A stretch of 64,000 nt of DNA from assembly GCA_963708715.1 (NCBI GenBank), contig CAVPSU010000001.1, forward strand, positions 124,001 to 188,000. Direction: 5' to 3'. How positions within the stretch are numbered: position 1 is the first letter of the stretch; every line of letters starts with the position of its first letter. The notes below the pieces were generated by a model, which was not told where the DNA came from, ran no database searches, and saw only the letters and a program-made list of their open reading frames with translations. Shown here in pieces: positions 9,303 to 17,618 of the stretch. Source of the DNA: DAIOEK01 sp963708715 (lineage in GTDB: Bacteria; Chloroflexota; Anaerolineae; Anaerolineales; Anaerolineaceae). The position numbers were made by a program, and so were the translations under genes.

Positions 9303-9861
9303 CTTTTCTCCGCCGACTTAGATACATAAAACCAGCCATCGTGCCAAAGATGCTGATAAGGCTTGTCCATGATCCCATTTTAATGGATGCAGGTTCATAT
9401 TTAAACTGAATTGTATTCTTACCTGCCGAAACTTTAATCCCTCGAAATAGATAATCCATCAGTTCCATGGGAACTTGTTTCTCATTCAGGTACACATTCC
9501 AACCTGGGTACCAGACAAAGGACTGCATCAACCACCCATCAACCGGAGTCATCAACTCTATTTGTTGCAGATTTGGTTGGCTAATTTGGATTTGAATTTT
9601 GGTTTCATTTTTGGTGGGTTGGCAGGGCATCTGTTGAGGTGAGCCTGCCTTTTCCACGATTACGTTGGAAAGGATATTCCCTGACAAAATCTTTTCTTTT
9701 ACTAATGAAAGGGACTCGTCTTCATTTTTAGCAAATTCCGCACAGGAAAAGAAGTGATATGTTGATGGATCGCTAATAGATACATTGCCAACTTCTTCAT
9801 TTTCCGGCTGTACAATCTCCACTTCGTCGACACCCAGGTACCGTAAGAGTTCATCAGTCAC
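9283..9861 (-). CDS. C-terminal fragment of YfhO-like membrane protein, separated by an in-frame TAG
   Basis: 192-codon frame beginning at a GTG. It encodes a beta-rich extracytoplasmic region with the YfhO-family C-terminal pattern (WYPGWNVYLN, then a GIKVSAGKNTIQFKYEP stretch) and one final membrane helix (about residues 165-182). It lies in exactly the same frame as the upstream 589-residue frame: that frame stops at TAG 9873-9871, and only three sense codons (Pro-Ser-Leu) separate the stop from this GTG. The two are evidently one gene of about 785 codons interrupted by a nonsense codon. No ribosome-binding site precedes the GTG, so independent translation is doubtful. Confidence 0.8.
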   Translation of the reverse strand: MTDELLRYLGVDEVEIVQPENEEVGNVSISDPSTYHFFSCAEFAKNEDESLSLVKEKILSGNILSNVIVEKAGSPQQMPCQPTKNETKIQIQISQPNLQQIELMTPVDGWLMQSFVWYPGWNVYLNEKQVPMELMDYLFRGIKVSAGKNTIQFKYEPASIKMGSWTSLISIFGTMAGFMYLSRRRKVDVNEK

Positions 9862-9870
9862 AAGGGAAGG

Positions 9871-11640
9871 CTAATTCATCACATCTTCCATCCAGATTGC
9901 ATAGCGGAATGGAACAAATGGATCAAAATTATTGACTGCCGGTTTGTTGTTGAGAATATTTGAGTTAGGTAGATACGTTGATGTCAATGTTTTCCATCTG
10001 TCAACAGGTAAAAAAGTATCAAAGCGGAAATAGCGATCAAATTTTATATATGATTCGTCCTGAGGTGAAATGAACAATCGATCATCGCTTGTTTCGACAT
10101 TAGGCTTTTGCTGGGTTTGATCCAAGCTCTTGAAAGGAATCCCTGGATTGATAAAAGAATTAGCATAAACCAAATCTCCAAGGATAAAAACGACCAAAAG
10201 ATTATTCCAGATTGGGGAGGAAATTTCCCTTTTCGGGGAGAAAAGATTGAAGATAGTAAAGGCGAAAAACAGTATGCTCGTATGTAATATTCCAATCAGG
10301 TAACTTCCTTGAACCGTGTTTTTTAGGATGTTCTGTGCAAATAGGGCAGTAATTACAGCCCCAGCACCTGCCATCGCACCAAGGCGAGACCAATATAGTC
10401 TTTTTCCTGTGGGTTCTTCCCACTTTTCCAAACCGAAGCCGATCAAAATTGACAAGCCCAAAACGATCCAGATACTGAATCGGGACGGTGCCTGAAAGAG
10501 GTTGAAGGTGGGCACATTGTCATAAAGAAATGGAAAAGCGAATGCATTTTTTCCCAAAGCCAGGATTATTCCCACCGCACATATTCCGATAGCAAAACCA
10601 TGGATGTGTCGGAGATCAAATCCTGATTGATGAAGTTTATTCTTGCGAGAAAATATCCCAGAAATGGCAAGGATAACTGGAATGAACCCAATATAAATCG
10701 CATCTTCCCAGTAATTATCCGCGGTGACCCAATAAGTATTTCGACCCGGATTTCCAAACAGGTCTGGGGAAAATAAGGTTAGAAATCTCCATGGCCAAAA
10801 GGAGTAGTTCAGAGCATATCCCACATCTACTGATTGCGATCTTTGGCTCTGGGACATGTATTCAGCAGTCGGTAAAAGTTGGATCGCTGAAATGCCGATT
10901 GCAAGGACGGTTATCAGTCCAAAGATACCAATTTTCTTCCAGATCAAGGTCTTTTTTCCAGACAGGGTAATGATCAACATCCAGGCAACAACAATAAGTT
11001 GGCAATACCAGGTCAACTGCGCGTGACCTCCCAACAATTGACAGCTAAGGGAGACCAGGTACAGAAATACAAACTTTATGCTCTCCTTATGGTTGCCAAC
11101 TTCCAGCGCGCGCAACCAACGTAGGGTGAACCATAGGAGCCATGGAAACCAAACGAGGACGGCATTCATGCTTAGAAAGCTGGCACGAGCGATGAGATAA
11201 CCGCTTAATGAAAAACTTAATCCGCTTATGGTTTGAGCTAGTTTTCCGAAACCAATTTCCCGAATCAGGTAGACCATACCAATACCCGAAGCAATCAGGT
11301 GGATGATCACCAAAACTGTTTGGGCAAATGCAATTCCTTTAATTGAACAACATGCGGCGCCAAGCCAAACCAGGATATTCGGCGGATACAATAAAGCGGA
11401 TTGGTAATTCGCGAATAACGGAGCACCCATCCCTACCTGATCACTCCATAAAGGCAGGATTCCCTGCGAAATCATTCGCCAGGCATCAACTCTCCAGGGC
11501 AGGAATTGAAGATAAGTTGTTCCCCAATACAAGAATTTTCCTTCCAGAAGCAGGGACCCGATCAGGATAATTGGACCGGGAATCTGCCAGAGAATTGGAG
11601 AATGTTCCTGAAAAAATGATATAACTCGATTTCGTGTCAT
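9871..11640 (-). CDS. YfhO-like polytopic membrane protein, N-terminal part (ends at in-frame TAG)
   Basis: 589 residues with about 11-12 membrane helices. The first extracytoplasmic loop has the YfhO-type pattern GILPLWSDQVGMGAPLFAN followed by LLYPPNI. YfhO proteins are GT-C-fold membrane glycosyltransferases; the Bacillus member helps glycosylate lipoteichoic acid. The protein should carry on into a C-terminal beta domain but stops at TAG 9873-9871 just after RYAIWMEDVMN. The missing part follows in the same frame at 9283-9861. The start overlaps the upstream gene stop by four bases (ATGA). The natural substrate in this organism is unknown. Confidence 0.82.
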   Translation of the reverse strand: MTRNRVISFFQEHSPILWQIPGPIILIGSLLLEGKFLYWGTTYLQFLPWRVDAWRMISQGILPLWSDQVGMGAPLFANYQSALLYPPNILVWLGAACCSIKGIAFAQTVLVIIHLIASGIGMVYLIREIGFGKLAQTISGLSFSLSGYLIARASFLSMNAVLVWFPWLLWFTLRWLRALEVGNHKESIKFVFLYLVSLSCQLLGGHAQLTWYCQLIVVAWMLIITLSGKKTLIWKKIGIFGLITVLAIGISAIQLLPTAEYMSQSQRSQSVDVGYALNYSFWPWRFLTLFSPDLFGNPGRNTYWVTADNYWEDAIYIGFIPVILAISGIFSRKNKLHQSGFDLRHIHGFAIGICAVGIILALGKNAFAFPFLYDNVPTFNLFQAPSRFSIWIVLGLSILIGFGLEKWEEPTGKRLYWSRLGAMAGAGAVITALFAQNILKNTVQGSYLIGILHTSILFFAFTIFNLFSPKREISSPIWNNLLVVFILGDLVYANSFINPGIPFKSLDQTQQKPNVETSDDRLFISPQDESYIKFDRYFRFDTFLPVDRWKTLTSTYLPNSNILNNKPAVNNFDPFVPFRYAIWMEDVMN

Positions 11641-13232
11641 GGGATGATCTCAAGAAGGGAAACGCTACCACTGGAGAAGATTACCTTCGATCCAGGTATC
11701 TGCATCAGATCCTGACCTACTGCCTGACGCTCCCTATCACCAAGAATGGCATACCTGACATTGAATTCTTCGATCAATTTTGTCCGATCGACGGTCGTTG
11801 AATTTCCCCGGTAAAACAACTCTGCTTGGTTTTCAAAATAATCGTATTTCACAGATTCTGAACCCAACCCCAGAGTGACGTTTGAGGCTGTCCAGGCGGG
11901 TAATTCATTACCGGTTCGAAAGATCGTCAACACATTCTTTTCACCATCTAGTGATCCAAGTCTATTGTAAATGTTTACATATTCGACCGGTGTAAATGTA
12001 GGCGATGCGAGATTTCTGCTTGATCCAATTGACGTAATTAAAATGATGAGGGTTGATGGGAGAACAATCAAGACAAAAGCGATGTTCGCGAAATACTGCG
12101 TCTTCTTGCTTAACTTTTGAATGATAAATAAGGCAAGTACGATCACCATGATCCATATTCCCAATGCCAGTCTACGCTGGAAATTCACCGGGAGAATGAC
12201 CAGAAATGGGAAAATGATCATACAGATAAGTATTGTTCGAAACGATGGTGTATTTATGGCTACGCGCAACTTATTATAATTAATGAGTATGAATAAATAA
12301 AATACCCCAAAGGAAAAGAAATAATAAATTGGAGGTTGAGCCAACACAATGCTTTGCTCATTCCAGCCTCTCAGGAATGGATTATCCACTGACTGAACAA
12401 GCATGTATATCACCCAGCCAAGGGCTGGCAATAACGATAATATGCTCATACCCATTATTATTGTTGTCTCTTTTATTTGTTTTTTATTCTGGATAAAGAC
12501 ATTCAAATAATAAATACCAAGGATAAGAAACCCAATCGCCACATAGATGGATTGCATCAGACCTACTATAAATAAATATATGCCTCCGAAAAAGATCTGT
12601 CGGGTTTGGACCTTCATTCCGTTCCCCGCCGGCCTGACTTTAAAAAAACAAGAAAGGGATAAAAAAAAGAAACCGATGCCCATCGCCAGATGCGGTAATG
12701 TAAACACACTAAGAAATCCAAATGTTTCTGGAGATAGAAACTCCAACGGAACTCCATCTCCTGGTAAATTTCCCTCGAAGAAGAGCATTACCCATCCTGC
12801 TCCCGCGCCGAGAGTTGCTACTCCTGTGGCGAAAAGTCTATATACAGTACTGAGTGGAAATATCCGAATAAACCGATGGATTCCGATGACGTAGACAAAA
12901 ATCCCAAGGCAGCGAAATAATTGAAACAAGGCTACTAATTGGGTGTGTTGAGCCGGAGGAGATGCCAATTTACCAATCCATAAATAGGGCAAGAAAACTA
13001 GCAATCCATCCTGAGGGGCAACCGTAAAGGGTGAACGAAATAAATTATCTCCAACAGACCCCCTGAGCATCTTTGCTATATAGCTATTGCCATCTTCCAC
13101 ACCAACCAAAAACCCACTAAACCGCCATTCCTTAGTCTGTGAAGCGAACCCGATGATATATGGAACACTTGTGAGCAGGATAACAACCAGAATGAACCAA
13201 CCGAGGATCTTTCTTTCTGTTTTATTGGTCAT
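11637..13232 (-). CDS. polytopic membrane protein, GT-C glycosyltransferase-like
   Basis: 531 residues, about 11-12 membrane helices, ending in a short soluble domain. I do not recognise a named family. The first long external loop contains VEDGNSYIAKMLRGSVGD, which lines up with PQDEYSYLAKIEQGKSG in the protein at 15300-16826; the two are paralogues. An acidic pair in the first loop (ED here, DE there) is the usual catalytic-site pattern of GT-C glycosyltransferases that use polyprenyl-phosphate sugars, which is the basis of the functional guess. Four-base overlaps at both ends place it in a tight operon between two YfhO-like genes. A role in surface glycan or glycolipid synthesis is inference. 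Confidence 0.7.
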   Translation of the reverse strand: MTNKTERKILGWFILVVILLTSVPYIIGFASQTKEWRFSGFLVGVEDGNSYIAKMLRGSVGDNLFRSPFTVAPQDGLLVFLPYLWIGKLASPPAQHTQLVALFQLFRCLGIFVYVIGIHRFIRIFPLSTVYRLFATGVATLGAGAGWVMLFFEGNLPGDGVPLEFLSPETFGFLSVFTLPHLAMGIGFFFLSLSCFFKVRPAGNGMKVQTRQIFFGGIYLFIVGLMQSIYVAIGFLILGIYYLNVFIQNKKQIKETTIIMGMSILSLLPALGWVIYMLVQSVDNPFLRGWNEQSIVLAQPPIYYFFSFGVFYLFILINYNKLRVAINTPSFRTILICMIIFPFLVILPVNFQRRLALGIWIMVIVLALFIIQKLSKKTQYFANIAFVLIVLPSTLIILITSIGSSRNLASPTFTPVEYVNIYNRLGSLDGEKNVLTIFRTGNELPAWTASNVTLGLGSESVKYDYFENQAELFYRGNSTTVDRTKLIEEFNVRYAILGDRERQAVGQDLMQIPGSKVIFSSGSVSLLEIIP

Positions 13233-15313
13233 GGTCGTTCCTTCAAACCTACCAGGAGGATTAGCAAGGTGATAAGGGAGATTGCTATTCCCAGATAGGT
13301 CAACCAGGGATGGTAGACCATGACGAGGGAGTGATTTCCAGATGGTATTTTAACTGATCTGAATATGGTTTCGTCTGTTTGGATCTGGACAAATCGTCCA
13401 TCGAGTGAAGCTGTCCATCCTGGATACATGACATCGGATGTTTTCATCGTCCCGGGACCTGAAACCAAATACTCGATCTTATTTGGTGTGTAATTTACTA
13501 AAGTAACTTTTCCTGGTTGCCCTGCCCCACCAAGGATCATGGGATAAGGATGAAATCTCTGATTCTGATAGATCCAAATTTTTGGACCACTCGCGATCTG
13601 CAACCAGTTGGTTTTTTGCATTGGAAAACTGGCTACTATGTACCGAACATTCAATCTTGATAGTAGATCCAGATTTGGTACCGCATCCTTATTATCTTCG
13701 GTCGGATTCCCATTCAATAGGGGTGGTTGCACAACGCTGTATTGATCATTAGGAACACCACTCGCCCCGGAAAAAAAGTTGACATACTCGATCAGTTGTA
13801 AAGGATGAACTCCTTCAGTTAATCCGATCCCATGATTTATCGCCTCATCCTGCCCAATCGAATAGGACGGCGAATACACCCTCTCGGAAGGATATTCCTG
13901 AATCAGATTTAGGATCGAAGCCGACACCTGATTTTCTGTAGCTTTGGATGTAAAGGTAATTTGGGCGATCAATCCAATTTCCAGGAAAACGATCAAACAG
14001 ACCCCAATGACAAAAGAGCGAGGTTTTATGACTAATTTTTGCAGCAATCCAATCATGATAAATATGCAGAATAGAATCAAAGGAGTGATCAACCATAACT
14101 GATATTCACTCTGAGACCCCTGACGCTGAAAACCCACAATGATACCAGTGATTAAAAATACAAAAAAGCTCAGTAGTAAGATCGATGAATTCTTTTTCCT
14201 ATTATTTGACTCCATAAGGGCAGAAAAGCCGTATACCGCTAAAATAATTATCGCAATCGACCCGGGAAATAAAACGCGTGGAGGTATTCGTAAACTATTG
14301 AGGGCAGGAAGAGATACAAGCCACTTCATTCCTGGTACCTGATCGCCCAGAGCGAATATAAGTGAAAACACAAACACAATCAACCATGGCATCGTTTTTT
14401 TCCTATTTGATGCGACCAAGCTGATAAGACCAAACAGGAAAATACTTGAACCCGTAAAGATCATCCATTCCGCTGTACCGCCTATGGATGGAAAGACAAG
14501 GGTCAGCAGCTTCCCAACCGGCAAGGATAGTTCTAGATTATCTGCTGCCGTTAATTGACTACGGGTTGATAGCGATACATATTGGATAAAAGGGAAGAGA
14601 AAAGGAGCTGACAAGAGCATCCCGAAGAACAGGCTTTTACCCATCCGAATCATTTCCAGGAAAACAACTTTGGTTGAGATAATTCCTGAAGTAGAGAGAT
14701 TTTGATATTCCGCGGCGATCCAAAGCAAGATCCCATAAGGAATCCAACGCACATCTGCCAGGATCATCCCAGCCAGGATCAACGATTGCAGTATCCAGGA
14801 TCGGCTTTCTTTTCTGGCCGCGAAATACAGCAGCCAGGGTGAAAGGCATAAGGCGAATATATAGGTAACATGCCCTGCGCCAAAATGGGCATATATCTTT
14901 GGAAGCAATGTAAAGACTAATCCACCAAACAGACTGAGGTTCTTTGCCAACCCAATTTGGTGGAGATAAGCATATAATCCAAACCCACCGAGAAATATAT
15001 GAAGGACCACCAACAAATTCAATCCGAAAGGTTGAGGAAAAACCAACGCCAGCCAACCTGGGGGATACCACAATCCCGAAAGAGGATCTGCGTCAAATGG
15101 GTATCCACTAAGGATCAATGGATTCCAGAGAGGAATTTGGTGATATTCCAATATCGATTTTTGAATAAACATCAGATTCGGTGAATGAGTGATTTGAATA
15201 TCGCTGAATTCATTCCCGATAGCAACATGATAGGAAGAAATCGTCGGACCAATGAACAGGACCGGTACGACTAAGAAGACGATCCAGAGGGGGATCTTAT
15301 TAATCCACTTCAT
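13229..15313 (-). CDS. YfhO-like polytopic membrane protein (intact)
   Basis: 694 residues with about 12 membrane helices and a C-terminal extracytoplasmic beta domain. The N-terminal loop carries the YfhO-type pattern HQIPLWNPLILSGYPFDADP followed by LWYPPGWLAL. The C-terminal domain has MYPGWTASLDGR and an IPSGNHSLVMVYHPW stretch before the last helix, matching the broken copy downstream and showing what the complete protein should look like. Predicted role, from the family, is transfer of sugar from a lipid carrier to an envelope acceptor. The stop overlaps the next start by four bases and its own start overlaps the upstream stop by 14. Confidence 0.82.
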   Translation of the reverse strand: MKWINKIPLWIVFLVVPVLFIGPTISSYHVAIGNEFSDIQITHSPNLMFIQKSILEYHQIPLWNPLILSGYPFDADPLSGLWYPPGWLALVFPQPFGLNLLVVLHIFLGGFGLYAYLHQIGLAKNLSLFGGLVFTLLPKIYAHFGAGHVTYIFALCLSPWLLYFAARKESRSWILQSLILAGMILADVRWIPYGILLWIAAEYQNLSTSGIISTKVVFLEMIRMGKSLFFGMLLSAPFLFPFIQYVSLSTRSQLTAADNLELSLPVGKLLTLVFPSIGGTAEWMIFTGSSIFLFGLISLVASNRKKTMPWLIVFVFSLIFALGDQVPGMKWLVSLPALNSLRIPPRVLFPGSIAIIILAVYGFSALMESNNRKKNSSILLLSFFVFLITGIIVGFQRQGSQSEYQLWLITPLILFCIFIMIGLLQKLVIKPRSFVIGVCLIVFLEIGLIAQITFTSKATENQVSASILNLIQEYPSERVYSPSYSIGQDEAINHGIGLTEGVHPLQLIEYVNFFSGASGVPNDQYSVVQPPLLNGNPTEDNKDAVPNLDLLSRLNVRYIVASFPMQKTNWLQIASGPKIWIYQNQRFHPYPMILGGAGQPGKVTLVNYTPNKIEYLVSGPGTMKTSDVMYPGWTASLDGRFVQIQTDETIFRSVKIPSGNHSLVMVYHPWLTYLGIAISLITLLILLVGLKERP

Positions 15314-16826
15314 AGATTTTCAATGGACCAGACTCAAAAACAACCGGATACATAAATTCCGGGGAGTTCCAACCAGTTGCCTGTTCGCGCGGACCGACGA
15401 GAATATAGTCCACCCCTTGTTCAACGATTACTCTTTCACAGGTATGTAGATTTCCTTCCCGCAAACAATCCAAAATTTCTTTCTTCCGAACTGAAGCGTT
15501 CGGAGTTTCAAATGGATGCCCATACACCACTCCAAGGGATGTATATGCAGGGATATATAATCCCGTATCTGGTCCGGTCAAAACAGTTGAAGATCTGTTC
15601 GCATGGTCGGACAACCAGGTAAATCCAAAGAGCTCATCATGGTACAGAAATAATAAGGGATTCTTTTGCGTAACCGCTAAGATTCCCATTGCAATCAGAA
15701 TTAGATTCGTGGGTACGATGAATACAAACCAACCTAAACGAGCAAGATTTCCCAATTTTGGACGCGACTCCATCCATAAATCGATCTGTTGAAATGCAAG
15801 GACGGCCAGGGGTACTGACGCGGCGAGTAAATACCGGCGTTGCAATTGGGTAGGTATGAAGCTCAATACAATCGTGACAATCGCCCAGATAAACAGGATT
15901 CTCGGAGGAGTGGATCTTCGTTTCCAGCACCCATATATGTAAAGCAAGGCGAGGATCAAAGCTGGTGAAAAGGAAAAGATCCAGTCGATCAGTGTAAGCC
16001 CCGGCGTTGTATTCTGCTTATTCCAATTGGCGAAATTCGGGTCGGAGTTAATGATCAAGAGCGAATAGACCATATACGGTAGAGCCATGAGTGCAAAAAC
16101 AACAAGCGCAATGGTTTCGCTTCGGTTGATCCAATTCTTAACCAACATCCAAATCCAATCAACACTAAACACTAATCCAAGTATGATATTGGCAAAAGGC
16201 TGAATGATCGCCAACAGAAGAGCACCGACAGCTAAGATCGAATAACGAATAATAGAGCTAGTCTGCTTCCACGCCCAGACCATCCAAACCATTAAAGCGA
16301 TCGAAAGTGGAAAATGGGGATTGGTGAAGGATGCGAGAAATGGGAATGACTCAGCGATCCAAAAATCCCCTGGTATTTTACCTGCAGGAAGAATAAGCCA
16401 GCCCAATCCCCCACCGAAACACAGAATGGTCATCATCCAAGAGATCTGAAGTTTTTTTGTGGCTGCTAATGTAGGTAAGGTCAGCCAAAATGTGAGGAAA
16501 AGGCAGACCGAATTTACAATTCTACTTACATGGAAGATCAATATTGGACTTAACGCCAAAATTTTGGCGATATGGCCAAGGAATAAGTAATACAAGAAAA
16601 GGGGTTTCCTTCCAACATCTGGCGATGTAAAAGGTAATCGGAATAACCAGGAACCAGATTTACCTTGTTCGATCTTAGCGAGGTAGGAATACTCATCCTG
16701 GGGATTCTGCAGGAATCCATTGAATACAACCTGAGCATCAGATTGTAGACCGGCAAATAGATATGGACCTATCAGCAATAGAAGGAATAATGCGAATAAT
16801 ATCCAGGGAAATTTACTCCTGCCCAT
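15300..16826 (-). CDS. polytopic membrane protein, GT-C glycosyltransferase-like, paralogue of the 11637 gene
   Basis: 508 residues from the ATG at 16826 (the frame extends to a TTG at 16862, but that TTG is part of the -35 box). About 11-12 membrane helices with a PQDEYSYLAKIEQ motif in the first external loop and LFRLPFTSPD after it, matching the paralogue in the same operon. The C-terminus is a short soluble domain containing VDYILVGPREQATGW, as seen in other membrane mannosyltransferase-like proteins. It is the first gene of the six-gene operon ending with DUF58. Its promoter places the ATG seven bases after the -10 box with no ribosome-binding site, so the mRNA may be leaderless. Function is not proven. 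Confidence 0.72.
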   Translation of the reverse strand: MGRSKFPWILFALFLLLLIGPYLFAGLQSDAQVVFNGFLQNPQDEYSYLAKIEQGKSGSWLFRLPFTSPDVGRKPLFLYYLFLGHIAKILALSPILIFHVSRIVNSVCLFLTFWLTLPTLAATKKLQISWMMTILCFGGGLGWLILPAGKIPGDFWIAESFPFLASFTNPHFPLSIALMVWMVWAWKQTSSIIRYSILAVGALLLAIIQPFANIILGLVFSVDWIWMLVKNWINRSETIALVVFALMALPYMVYSLLIINSDPNFANWNKQNTTPGLTLIDWIFSFSPALILALLYIYGCWKRRSTPPRILFIWAIVTIVLSFIPTQLQRRYLLAASVPLAVLAFQQIDLWMESRPKLGNLARLGWFVFIVPTNLILIAMGILAVTQKNPLLFLYHDELFGFTWLSDHANRSSTVLTGPDTGLYIPAYTSLGVVYGHPFETPNASVRKKEILDCLREGNLHTCERVIVEQGVDYILVGPREQATGWNSPEFMYPVVFESGPLKIYEVD

Positions 16827-16833
16827 GGTTGAC

Positions 16834-16862
16834 AGTATACTCAAGAATAGCTTCACCCGCAA
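16834..16862 (-). promoter_or_regulatory. sigma-70-type promoter, leaderless arrangement, for the membrane-protein operon
   Basis: Minus strand: -35 TTGCGG (16862-16857), 17-base spacer, -10 TATACT (16839-16834). Seven bases separate the -10 box from the ATG at 16826, so the predicted start of transcription coincides with the start codon. It stands back to back with the plus-strand promoter at 16881-16909; 18 bases separate the two -35 boxes. Confidence 0.65.
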
Positions 16863-16880
16863 ACCATGATGGTTTCATTC

Positions 16881-16909
16881 TTGCCAATCAGGTCAACCTT
16901 CCCTATAAT
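16881..16909 (+). promoter_or_regulatory. sigma-70-type promoter, leaderless arrangement, for the zinc-ribbon/NACHT operon
   Basis: -35 TTGCCA (16881-16886), 17-base spacer, perfect -10 TATAAT (16904-16909). Seven bases later is the ATG at 16917, so the message should start at or within a base of the start codon. This decides the start of the downstream gene against the upstream in-frame ATG at 16866, which precedes the promoter. Confidence 0.7.
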
Positions 16910-16916
16910 CAACTCC

Positions 16917-17618
16917 ATGAATAAATCTATGAATCTTTTCCTACTTCAACAAACTGATATGAAATTGGATCAGTATGATCGTCGTATTTTGGAAATTAAA
17001 TCGATCATCTCCGACCAGAGAGAACATGATCAGCTTACGAGAACAATAGACCTGATTCGGGAGGAACGATCTGAACAGGAAAAACAACTTCGAGCTCTCG
17101 AAGATAAGATAAGAAATACTCGAATTAAGATGCAGCAATCTGAAGGATCCCTCTATGGAGGCAAGATCCAAAATCCTAAAGAATTGCAGGATTTGCAGAC
17201 TGAAATCAGTCATTTAAAGGGACAGATTACCCAATTGGAAGAAACGGAATTTGAACAAATGGTCCTTCTTGAAGCAAAAGTGACATCGGAAAATGAAGCC
17301 ATCAGCAAAAGGGATTTATTTGATCAAAGGAAAGAGGAAGAGAATCTTATCCTTATGAGTGAAATTGAAAGTCTGAAACAAGCGATTGCCCGGGTAATGC
17401 CAGAAAAGGAAGCCCTGACTGCCGGTCTTGATCAGACATCCATGGACATATATCAAAAATTGAGAAAAACGAAATCTGGCATTCCTGTCACTCAGGTTGA
17501 AGAAAATACCTGTGAAAAATGCGGTGCGGAAATCACCCAGGCAGTTTGGCAGAAAGCGCGTATCTCGCAAGAATTATGCTTTTGCTCCACTTGTGGGAGA
17601 ATTATCTATGCCAAGTAA
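16917..17618 (+). CDS. coiled-coil C4 zinc-ribbon protein (zf-RING_7/DUF164 type)
   Basis: 233 residues. The first 180 are a long charged coiled coil (heptads rich in Glu, Lys, Gln, Leu), followed by a C-terminal zinc ribbon: CEKC, a spacer of about 20 residues, then CSTC. This is the layout of the DUF164/zf-RING_7 family, exemplified by Helicobacter HP0958 (FlgZ), a nucleic-acid or protein adaptor. A longer frame begins at 16866, but the promoter geometry supports the ATG at 16917 (or 16929). The 3' end overlaps the NACHT gene start by 11 bases, so the two are translationally coupled and may act together. Family confidence is good; the role here is unknown. Confidence 0.8.
   Translation: MNKSMNLFLLQQTDMKLDQYDRRILEIKSIISDQREHDQLTRTIDLIREERSEQEKQLRALEDKIRNTRIKMQQSEGSLYGGKIQNPKELQDLQTEISHLKGQITQLEETEFEQMVLLEAKVTSENEAISKRDLFDQRKEEENLILMSEIESLKQAIARVMPEKEALTAGLDQTSMDIYQKLRKTKSGIPVTQVEENTCEKCGAEITQAVWQKARISQELCFCSTCGRIIYAK

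Noticed and set aside
14637..15071. 144-codon open frame on the minus strand
   Set aside because: It is an alternative frame inside the intact YfhO-like gene, with no recognisable domain or start signal.
17497..17607. Upstream extension of the NACHT ATPase reading frame
   Set aside because: It lies inside the zinc-ribbon gene in another frame and reads as basic, low-quality protein; the ATG at 17608 gives a sensible start and overlap.
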